Position numbers and translations under genes: made by a program. 64,000 bases of DNA from Tritrichomonas musculus. Taxonomy: Eukaryota > Parabasalia > Tritrichomonadida > Tritrichomonadidae. Position 1 is the stretch's first letter. Every line of letters begins with the position of its first letter. The notes below the pieces were generated by a model. That model made no database searches. It was not told the DNA's origin and worked only from the letters and a program-made list of their open reading frames with translations. Location of the stretch: contig JAPFFF010000007.1 in NCBI GenBank assembly GCA_039105265.1, positions 4,154,001 through 4,218,000 of the forward strand. The letters are read 5' to 3'. Positions 56,246-64,000 of this stretch are shown here, piece after piece.

Positions 56246-56938
56246 ATGACAAGTACTTTCGAAACACTATTTAAGAAGTGGCAAGATGGTGATAAAACGA
56301 TTGATCTATCGCTATATGAGTTCACAAATGAAGAAATCGATGAGATATTCAAACATCACGATTGTGTTGTAGTTCGATATCCAGAGAATAAACGATATGA
56401 TGGATGTATGACGATATATCGAAATAGTAATCCCGATCGATGGATGAGAGTTCGTATTGATGATTTTTTGAGAGATCCGAATAAGATGTTCGTTAAAGAT
56501 ACTTACACCATGATGAAACATGGAAAGTATACACCGAAAAAGAAATCGATCGATCCAAAAGAACAACAACGATTAGACTATGAACAAAAGTTGAGAGAGT
56601 CAATGAAAGCTGAAGACTGTGAGTTGATTAGTAAATATGTTAATTCGAAAAAGACCGTGTTATATATCTATGATGGATTTGAATATCAAACAACACCAGC
56701 TAGATGGAATGGTGGTTATCGATCTCATAAAAGTAAGTGTCCACGATATACTCAAAACTATATAAAGAAGATGTTTGAAGATGAGGGGTGTGAACTCATC
56801 AGTGAATATAAAAACCAAAAATCGAAATTGAAATACCGATATGATGGTGTCGTTTATGAAGTTGTTTTCAATGATTGGAAGTTCTTTAATAGTCGTCCAC
56901 ATCTCGGTAGAAGAGTATCACATCATGATGTGTTGTAA
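56246..56938 (+). CDS. 230-aa protein with repeated small domain (P-right)
   Basis: The C-terminal two-thirds contain two similar units (CELISKYVNSKKTVLYIYDG and CELISEYKNQKSKLKYRYDG), each followed by Trp-containing text. The repeat recalls small DNA-binding repeats attached to homing nucleases, but I see no catalytic motif and cannot name the family. The start is preceded by TTTTTAACGAGAACACAA, a leader also seen before 61801. Confidence 0.65.
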   Translation: MTSTFETLFKKWQDGDKTIDLSLYEFTNEEIDEIFKHHDCVVVRYPENKRYDGCMTIYRNSNPDRWMRVRIDDFLRDPNKMFVKDTYTMMKHGKYTPKKKSIDPKEQQRLDYEQKLRESMKAEDCELISKYVNSKKTVLYIYDGFEYQTTPARWNGGYRSHKSKCPRYTQNYIKKMFEDEGCELISEYKNQKSKLKYRYDGVVYEVVFNDWKFFNSRPHLGRRVSHHDVL

Positions 56939-57156
56939 ATAGAAGTAATCGAATGAACCTGTTATTTTTGTTGATTTCGATGTGACGTACGCGACAATTA
57001 ATACACGATAATCGGATGCGATGATTTGATGTTGATTTCATAGGATAGAATTGGACCCCTAGATAATTGGATGTGTTATACGCGATAAGTTTCGGTGGTG
57101 TTGATGTGTCGCGATGGTTGTGAGTTGTGTTTATACACCATAAATTTTTAACGAGT

Positions 57157-59700
57157 ATGAAAATAATGAACAGATACGATAACAACACAGACATCACTGA
57201 AGTCGCTACTGAAGATCTTGAAAAGATGATGTTGATGATTGGTCACGATGAAGATACGTTAAAAATATTACGTGATGAACATGGCAATGAAAACCGATAT
57301 CGAAATGAATTAATTGACTATATCATCGATTTCGCTCTAGAACGTGGATTCGATGACGATCAACCATATTATAACAGTCTCTACTGGTTCTTCAGAGGTT
57401 CACAAACCAACGCTGAACGTGAAGCTGAAACCGAAGAGTTCATTAACGGAATGATGAATATAGGTTATCAACCAAAGATCAAACACATTGGTGTTCCACA
57501 CGCACCAAAACATACACGTCCACCAGTGAGATATGTCGATACTGATGACTATAAACGACGTCAACAGAAGAAAGTTGATGATAGATTCTTTAATGATTTA
57601 CGATCACATCCACGAGTAGAATATGATCCATTAACGAAACTAATGAGATCAACACTCAATAAGAAGTTCGTTGATAGTGTTCGTAAAGAGAGTGATCAGA
57701 TAAAAACATCGAAAGTGAACTATAAACAGATGTTAGATAAACTCATTCGTGAAAGACCCATACTTCGTCCACTTCCACCTGGTGAATTACTAGAGTTGAA
57801 ACCATATTCGTTACAACTATTCGAGAAGAACAATCGTGATTTAATCGACTATTTCGAAACATTCGGACATGAATTTACAAGTAAGAATGATGAGTATTTA
57901 ACCGTTAACGAACCAAACGATGAAGTGAAAGCGTTAGCGGCGTATCAGATGAAGAAGTATCATGGATCACACATCGAAAACAAAACTCGTGATAAGAATC
58001 CAATCGTTGTATACTACTTGAACGAGATACATAAACTTGATGACATATTCAACTATCTCGAAAACACAGTTTATAAGAATGAACGTAAACCATTCAAAAT
58101 AACGTTTAATCTAAGTGGTATATTCGAGATACCAAAGAAACTTGGTGATGAAATTACTGAATACACCTACGAAGATCGTGAGATATGTCCAACTAAATAC
58201 AAAAACGATTCCAACATACCAATTCTGATTCAATTAAACGATGAACTCAATAGAGTGAAGTTCTATATCGAATCAATCCTCTTCAATTACTCAACGACTG
58301 AATCGAATGTGAAACTCATTTACGTTACATCAATCGCTTTCACGGTATCGAGATTGGTTAAAGTTACTGGTAAAGTGAGTTTACCGAAAGAGTTAGTTTC
58401 ATCAAAAATGATCATTGCTGATAACGATGATGATGGTCTCTGTTGGTATCGATTTCTGAGTATATGTTTGAATCCACAGTTGAAGAACACCAAAAAGTAT
58501 GATCTCGCTAAACGTACATCAGCCGCTAGAAAACTTCTATGTATGGATCATGGTGTGTCATACTCAACGAAACCAACTAAAGTCGCTCAATCGATAATCA
58601 ATTCGTTCAATGGCATGTCGATAGAAGAGATGAAAGAGTCCGCTATGAAAAATCACATTAACGTCAACATCTACAGCTATGATAAAGACTCTCACTGTTA
58701 CGATATTCAAGATCAATGGTATGACGAATCGAATCAGAATACATTCAACGCTCTTCTATATTCTGACGGTGTTGTATGTCACATCATGTTTATCATAGAC
58801 GCTGAAAAGTTAACGAAGATCTTCATCTGTCCGAAGTGTAACTCATATGTTGTTAGAAACGAAAATAGACATGGTAGTGAACGAATGAAGAAACATATGG
58901 ATCATTGTGATGGTAAGTTCCACAAAAAGTTCATTCCAGAACGTATCAGTGAACCATATTGTCCACATATACTTAATCATCCCGTTTATGAGTTTTGTTT
59001 GGCGCATGATCTTGAATGGAAACCACAGAGTTTATACATGACTTACGATTTCGAAACGATGGAACATAAAGTTGATATCAAATGTGGTGAATCCACTGTG
59101 ATTAATAGTGAATTGATTCCGTTATCAGTCAGTTGCTGTGTTAAATCATCATCAGATACATTAACGGAACATTTCGACGCTAGAGATAAGAATTTCATTC
59201 CAGAGTGGATCAAGTTCATGTTCAAACAGTCAGTTAAACTCGTTAAAGATAAGATTAAGTTCTTGAGTGAGATGGTTCACATTGACGATATCGAGAAACT
59301 CCATAAACTCGATAGAAACCTCTATACAGTAACTGTTTTCGGTTATAACTCAACACGTTTCGATAGTAATCTCTTCAAAGAGTATCTCAACTACGAATAT
59401 GACAATATGAAGTGGACTGTTGATAACACATCACTGATAGGTTCACCATCAGCTATGAAACAGTTCATCATCAAGTGGGGTATGTATGGTTTACGATTCA
59501 TTGACGCTCAGTCATTCGTTAGTGGTGGAACATTAAAACAATTCGGTGAAGACTTTGGTGGTGAGAGTAACTCCGTTAAAGGTGTGTTTCCATACGAAGC
59601 TGTAAACAGTGATAACTTCGATGATGTACTCAAGAAATCGGAACCATTCAGTCATGATGATTTCTATAGTTATCTCAATCAGAAGAATCCATTAATTTGA
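57157..59700 (+). pseudogene. Family B DNA polymerase, incomplete (P-right)
   Basis: About 850 residues match the N-terminal and exonuclease parts of the P-in polymerase: DGLCWYRFLSICL, the zinc-finger-like CPKCNSYV, TYDFETMEH, FGYNSTRFDSN and FIDAQSFVSGGTLKQFG. The palm motifs are not present, so it is broken. It is closer to P-mid than to P-in in the segment after the Cys module. TTTTTAACGAG precedes the start. Confidence 0.85.
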
Positions 59701-59937
59701 TGAGTTAACAAACTCTGGTGGTAATACGTTATCATAATCGCGAGTGATGAAGTACGTTTTGGTTGTTGGTTCAGTTGATTGGTTATAGTATACTTGACGT
59801 TCATAGTCATCGATGACACCATCACCATTGATATCCATTGCTTCATCGAATGTGTCACCACGATATGGGTTGATGTTGTAACCGGTTATTCGTTTGAGAG
59901 GTAAGTTATGAAATTCACGTTGAGAGTATGTCGACAT
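59692..59937 (-). CDS. 81-aa protein with EF-hand-like loop (P-right)
   Basis: It starts at MSTYSQREFHNLPLKR by the ATG at 59937, which follows a reversed TATTTTTA motif. The segment DINGDGVIDDYE fits the canonical EF-hand loop pattern D-x-N-x-D-G-x-I-D-x-x-E closely. The 3' end overlaps the polymerase remnant by about 9 bp. The function is unknown; calcium binding is an inference from one loop. Confidence 0.55.
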   Translation of the reverse strand: MSTYSQREFHNLPLKRITGYNINPYRGDTFDEAMDINGDGVIDDYERQVYYNQSTEPTTKTYFITRDYDNVLPPEFVNSSN

Positions 59938-59992
59938 GGTTTGATTCACGTAAAAATAGTCAACAACAGCAAACCATTAACGATTGATCACT

Positions 59993-61720
59993 TTACTCAT
60001 AACCTTTTGGTATACCACGTGGATGATACTTAACACCACCATCGATAGACCATGTCCAAAATGTATCACTACAGATCCACATCTCAGGTGCGGGTGGATG
60101 AACATCTTTAACGACAGTTCCATCATCAAGAGTATCTGGATAGAAATATGTATCGTTTTCACCTCCATGAATAGGTAATCCCTTGAATGTAACGGTGACT
60201 GAGTGACATCCAGTATCGATACCATCGAAAACATATCCACTATTTCCACGTTCGAGTTGGAAGTTGATTCCGAATGATGTGTTATCAGCAGCTGATGATG
60301 ATTTGTATCTCTTACCGGTTGATTCATCGTTGAGTGCTAATGAAAATGATCTAACGAGTTCATCAGTAGCTTCAATACATCCATCGAGTTCGTTAGCGAT
60401 GAGTTGATGTTGAACGAATCTGCCATCATATGTTGTTTCGAATTCAGTGTCTGGATACTGTTTCTTGTTGACAGTGAGTTGACAGTTGCGATACATAATG
60501 TTTTGGAAACATGTGATATCACCTGGATGACGAGGGAACATGAGAGTGATATTAGTTGCGTTTCGAAGTGGTATTGATTTAGATACATCGAGTCCGCTGT
60601 TACCCTTCGCGGAACCTTCAAAGATTTCACGAGTGAGTTCTTGTGATGGGATGATGATTGGTGATTTCAATACTTCGTATAATCCACTCATAACATCTGG
60701 TTTAACTCCGAATCCAGCACAGTTAGTTCTAGCGACAGTGATAGTACCAGTATTAGCTAACTGAAGTGTGTTGTATTTAACTGTCCAGACGTTACCGGCT
60801 GTATCACTTGACAATGATTTGAATTGAGTGTTCGTATCTAATTGTTCATCTTGACCGATACTAGCTGATGAAACGACACTGTGAACGATCTTAGCTGGCA
60901 TGTCAATCTGTGTGAAGTGAGCTGTGATTGGAAGATACCATGGAGTGTTGTATTCACCTTGTGGATCGAAATCCATAAACTTGAGTACATCAGCGACTGC
61001 TGTTGGATTGACTTGACACCAAACAAGTGCTTCTAACGATGTTCTGATCTCTTCTTCGAACTCACCGAGTATACGATTTGGATATAAACGCCAAGCTTGT
61101 AATGCGAGTTGATCTGTGAATGGAATGATGAGATCGAGTTTAACATCAACCAATTTACCACCTTCGAATTTCGATATTGGAATGTAAACACCGCACTTGC
61201 ATGGCATGTAGTTCATGACGTTCTCCCATATAGAGTGTGCGTGTGGATTAGCAGCTTTAGCATCTCTAGCTTTGATTGAATTGTAAGCGAATGATTCACG
61301 AATGAGTTCATCTTGACGATATGTGTCAATGAGTTTACCGTTAACCCAGAATCTACAATCTTCGATGAATTCGACAGCATCTTTGAAACCAATGAATATA
61401 CGATTCAAACCTTCAGTATCACGTAATGAGATGTCACCTTCATTGATATCGTTTTGAAGTTTAACTTTGAATTCAACTGTTGCATTGATGAAACCTTTTT
61501 CGATTTGGCTGATTGTGTGTCCAGAATGAGTTAACTTTAAACGTGTTTTGGTACCGACTGGCATGGGAACATCTTTGTTTTGAAACTCTTCAGTAACGAA
61601 TGAGAATGTGTTGTCACCACCGTTTTTCTGTACTAGATTTCGAAGTGTATCGTTGAAGAACTCCAAGATATCACCTTCATCGTTTCCACTATTCTTGAAC
61701 TGCGCGTTCTGATATGTCAT
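59993..61720 (-). CDS. Major capsid protein (P-right)
   Basis: This 575-residue distant homologue of the other capsid proteins has FSFVTEEFQNKDVPMP, LKLTHSGHTISQIEKGF, IGFKDAVEFIEDC, HSIWENVMNY, PFTDQLALQAWRLYPN and MFPRHPGDITCFQN. It lacks the Pro-rich linker and extra domain of the P-in type. It is divergent from the amphipathic gene at 61801, as in the other Polintons. Confidence 0.88.
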   Translation of the reverse strand: MTYQNAQFKNSGNDEGDILEFFNDTLRNLVQKNGGDNTFSFVTEEFQNKDVPMPVGTKTRLKLTHSGHTISQIEKGFINATVEFKVKLQNDINEGDISLRDTEGLNRIFIGFKDAVEFIEDCRFWVNGKLIDTYRQDELIRESFAYNSIKARDAKAANPHAHSIWENVMNYMPCKCGVYIPISKFEGGKLVDVKLDLIIPFTDQLALQAWRLYPNRILGEFEEEIRTSLEALVWCQVNPTAVADVLKFMDFDPQGEYNTPWYLPITAHFTQIDMPAKIVHSVVSSASIGQDEQLDTNTQFKSLSSDTAGNVWTVKYNTLQLANTGTITVARTNCAGFGVKPDVMSGLYEVLKSPIIIPSQELTREIFEGSAKGNSGLDVSKSIPLRNATNITLMFPRHPGDITCFQNIMYRNCQLTVNKKQYPDTEFETTYDGRFVQHQLIANELDGCIEATDELVRSFSLALNDESTGKRYKSSSAADNTSFGINFQLERGNSGYVFDGIDTGCHSVTVTFKGLPIHGGENDTYFYPDTLDDGTVVKDVHPPAPEMWICSDTFWTWSIDGGVKYHPRGIPKGYE

Positions 61721-61800
61721 TTGGTTTCATATAAAAAAAGTGGAACCACTAGTGATGAACTAGCCACAGATGTACTCAATTTTTAACACGAACACAAACA

Positions 61801-62120
61801 TGGCATTCGGTAGTTGGTTGAAGAACCTCGGTAAGAAGATCGTGAATGGATTCAAAAAAGTGATTCCAATTGCGAAAAAAGTCGGAAAAGTCGTTAAAAA
61901 CACAGTAGCACCCATACTTGGCACCATCGGTAATGCTATCGGTGGCAAAGCTGGTAAAGCGATTGGTGTCGCAAGTGACATAGCTGGTAAAGCTGCTGAT
62001 AAAACAATCACGATAACAGATAAAGTCGATAACTATATCAAAACAAACGGTAGATCCATGATGGATGATTGGATTGCGCATGAACGAAACCTATCAAAAC
62101 ATCTAGTCATTCCAAAATAA
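61801..62120 (+). CDS. 106-aa amphipathic capsid-associated protein (P-right)
   Basis: It starts at MAFGSWLKNLGKKIVNGFKK. A Lys-rich amphipathic helix is followed by a Gly/Ala/Ile-rich stretch (LGTIGNAIGGKAGKAIG). Its position and composition match the 84-residue proteins of the other Polintons. The leader TTTTTAACACGAACACAAAC precedes the start. Confidence 0.72.
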
Positions 62121-62211
62121 ACACGTTTTAGTGAGTTCGTTAATGATAGATCGTTATTGAAATTAATCGTTAATGGTTGATCGTTTTTGTAATTGATCGA
62201 TAATGTTTAAC

Positions 62212-62219
62212 TATTTTTG
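62212..62219 (+). promoter_or_regulatory. TATTTTTG motif (P-right)
   Basis: TATTTTTG lies 13 bp before the ATG at 62233 and is followed by TAACACAAAC. This shows that the motif extends to the distant Polinton lineage. Confidence 0.5.
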
Positions 62220-62232
62220 TTGTAACACAAAC

Positions 62233-62580
62233 ATGGAAGTCAATGTCATCGAACCAATCACACACTACGTTAAAGAGTTTGATACACCAAACGATTTCGA
62301 TTCATGGTACAAGTCACATCAAGAAGAGATGGATAAGCTAACCACACACAAACTCAACAAGATGTATCACATCAACGGATATCGCGTAACGAGAATCAAA
62401 GGTGTATTATCACTCAAAAAAGCGCCATCGAAACCATCGAAACCAGATGATTCATCAGAAACAGAACAACGATTCATCGCAATCGAAAACGAAATATCAG
62501 ACATGACTGATGACATCAAAAACATCAAATTAGCGTTACAAACCATACAAGATTACTTCAAACAACTCATACCTGAATAA
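62233..62580 (+). CDS. 115-aa coiled-coil protein of the capsid cluster (P-right)
   Basis: The core FDSWYKSHQEEM, HKLNKMYHINGYRVTR, LSLKKAP is followed by a C-terminal coiled coil (IAIENEISDMTDDIKNI). This is the Polinton protein closest by eye to the S protein at 11563 (RKLNEDYDLDGYKFTKRNG). It ends overlapping the convergent ATPase gene by about 14 bp. Confidence 0.72.
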   Translation: MEVNVIEPITHYVKEFDTPNDFDSWYKSHQEEMDKLTTHKLNKMYHINGYRVTRIKGVLSLKKAPSKPSKPDDSSETEQRFIAIENEISDMTDDIKNIKLALQTIQDYFKQLIPE

Positions 62581-63415
62581 ACGTTTCACCACCGTCAACA
62601 ACTTGAATCACCATATACGGATGTGAATCTGGATATTCAGTCTTCAACGACATGATTTGTTCATATTTTTCATAGAAATCATCGAAACATAGATTCGACG
62701 CTGATTGACTGTAAATGTATCTCAATTGTTGTTTGTTGAAACACGGAAATATCATTAACGTTGTTATCTCATTCTTGATATGCGGTTTCAGACCTTTCCA
62801 TCCCTGAATTAATAGAAAGAATGTCATGTTCGTATGTCGACAACGACGTAATAGTTGTGAAAAGTATGACGTTTCATTCGAAAACAGTTTACTGTTACTG
62901 ATATCATCGAACAGAACCAACGTATGCAAATACTGGTGATGGAAATCGTTAATGTGTAACGTATCGAATAGTTTATTGATATCACTCTGTGTGATGTTCA
63001 ACTGCGGATCATCTAGTTTATCTTCGAGATGGTTATTTTTGATCGAATAGTACTCGTTTTTAGCTTTAATGATCTTATCGATAGCGTTTTCCGCAGCTGA
63101 TTCACTGATAGTGATGATTGGTAAACGTGGTTCTATTAATGACTTCAACGCGATGAATGATCGATCACTTTCATTACCATCTTTGGTTACATAGACGAGT
63201 AGATGATGTGTATTCATCAATGATATTTTAATCACCTCTTCCAATGCGATAACGGTCTTACCTTGACCTTGTTTACCAACGATCACGTTAACGGAATTAT
63301 ATCGAACGTTGATCTCTGGATGAATCTTATCTATGAATGCACCACTCATGACACTCTTTTTACTAGTCAATACTTCATATACTTTATCTTTGACAATGTC
63401 GTTCAATGAACTCAT
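62567..63415 (-). CDS. FtsK/HerA-type packaging ATPase (P-right)
   Basis: This 282-residue packaging ATPase has Walker A GKQGQGKT near residues 47-54 and a Walker B strand LVLFDDIS near 160. It is a distant homologue of 1264 and 30894. A TTATTTTTATG string precedes the start on the minus strand. Confidence 0.88.
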   Translation of the reverse strand: MSSLNDIVKDKVYEVLTSKKSVMSGAFIDKIHPEINVRYNSVNVIVGKQGQGKTVIALEEVIKISLMNTHHLLVYVTKDGNESDRSFIALKSLIEPRLPIITISESAAENAIDKIIKAKNEYYSIKNNHLEDKLDDPQLNITQSDINKLFDTLHINDFHHQYLHTLVLFDDISNSKLFSNETSYFSQLLRRCRHTNMTFFLLIQGWKGLKPHIKNEITTLMIFPCFNKQQLRYIYSQSASNLCFDDFYEKYEQIMSLKTEYPDSHPYMVIQVVDGGETFIQV

Positions 63416-63458
63416 TATGTTTCGATCTCATAAAAATAACTCATGAATAGACCTTCAT

Positions 63459-64000
63459 TTAGTTACCATCTAAGAAATCTGATTCATCAACATCAGGTGC
63501 ATCATTAGCATGCATCTCAGCTAATCCATCATAGAACTCTTGATTAATTGGTTCTGGTCGTCCATATCCGCTAACACCACCAAATAAAGGTGCAATATGT
63601 AACTCATTACCACCAATCGCATTTGCTGGTAGATTGAGTAATCTTTGAATACCATTTACTAGAAGATCTACAAGATTGTCATATGAATGTGTATTTACAT
63701 TATCTTTGAATCCACCTGCTAAAGTTTGCACTAATTGTTCAAGTCGTGGTTTAACTGTTTTTCGTTTACGTAATTTATCAAAATCTGTTTGAGATAATTG
63801 ATGGTTTGGATCTAATTCACGTCTGACTTGATCATTCCATGTGCTACCACAAAGTTTAGAATGTAATAGCATCTTTTGTGTTCCAGGTATATTTTGACCG
63901 GATGATTCTTCAACACGAGCGATGGCATCATCAAATGCTGGTCCAAATATATACTTCTTATACATATCATACGCTGATTGAGAACGTGGCGCTTTATGTG
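63459..64000 (-). CDS. Partial unknown protein at window edge (P-right)
   Basis: The frame is open through the window edge. The first visible Met is at 63965, but codons upstream (APRSQSAYD) are also open, so the start is probably outside. The product (YIFGPAFDDAIARVEESSG, then LAGGFKDNV, then IAPLFGGVSGYGRP) is not recognised and has no counterpart in the other elements here. Confidence 0.55.
   Translation of the reverse strand, partial: HKAPRSQSAYDMYKKYIFGPAFDDAIARVEESSGQNIPGTQKMLLHSKLCGSTWNDQVRRELDPNHQLSQTDFDKLRKRKTVKPRLEQLVQTLAGGFKDNVNTHSYDNLVDLLVNGIQRLLNLPANAIGGNELHIAPLFGGVSGYGRPEPINQEFYDGLAEMHANDAPDVDESDFLDGN

Larger units (their letters stand above)
55876..64000. mobile_element. P-right: distant Polinton, left part
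   Basis: This begins where a P-out gene loses similarity, with AGTAGTAATGTGG, which has the AG start typical of Polintons. The far end is outside the window, so TIR and duplication cannot be checked; the left candidate for the 6-bp duplication is ATGGAC (55870-55875). It carries polymerase B, major capsid, amphipathic, coiled-coil and ATPase homologues that are much more distant than P-in, P-mid and P-out are from one another. It has at least one break. Confidence 0.75.

Overview
All 64 kb reads as Polinton/Maverick-type DNA transposon sequence; I see no clear host gene, rRNA or intact tRNA. The host is probably a trichomonad parabasalid. The reasons are AT-rich DNA, intronless closely packed genes, several start codons preceded by TCAYW-like Inr matches (for example TCATAAATG), and the known Maverick expansion in Trichomonas. 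This host assignment is an inference.

Layout, oldest to youngest. (1) P-out: positions 1-287 and 50854-55875, a Polinton whose integrase gene is split by the next element. (2) P-mid: 288-50853, with 458-bp terminal inverted repeats (TIRs) and the 6-bp target duplication GACGTT. (3) P-in: 2621-32687, inserted in a P-mid gene, with 366-bp TIRs and target duplication ATAGAT. (4) S: 5957-14378, an 8,422-bp element with 1,582-bp TIRs inserted in the major capsid gene of P-in, with target duplication GATGAC. (5) P-right: from about 55876 to the window end, a more distant Polinton apparently inserted in another P-out gene. The ends that can be read have the Polinton form AG...CT. The near-identical TIR pairs and perfect target duplications mean P-mid, P-in and S inserted recently.

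The shared Polinton backbone contains a protein-primed-type family B DNA polymerase, a retroviral-type integrase, an FtsK/HerA-type packaging ATPase, a double-jelly-roll-type major capsid protein, a small amphipathic capsid-associated protein, several coiled-coil proteins and a very long fibre-like protein. P-in and P-mid are close relatives. They differ mainly in cargo slots that hold KilA-N or HNH genes or unrelated genes, and in one exchanged segment of the fibre gene. P-right also carries capsid, ATPase and polymerase homologues.

The most interesting part is S. I see no integrase, capsid, packaging ATPase or polymerase B in it. It carries a primase-SF3 helicase, an HNH nuclease, and two proteins resembling Polinton proteins: one encoded in its TIR and one from the capsid-gene cluster. 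Its Polinton-type ends and 6-bp target duplication suggest that it replicates with its own helicase but borrows the integrase, and perhaps the particles, of Polintons. It would then be a satellite of Polintons. Also notable are a 32-bp twin-hairpin micro-element present in four copies with compensating stem changes, two of them inside coding regions, and an HNH domain embedded in the polymerase.

Status of the elements: S looks whole or nearly so. P-in is interrupted once and otherwise looks nearly whole. P-mid is interrupted once and has about one further break. P-out is interrupted twice in the part visible here. P-right has at least one break.
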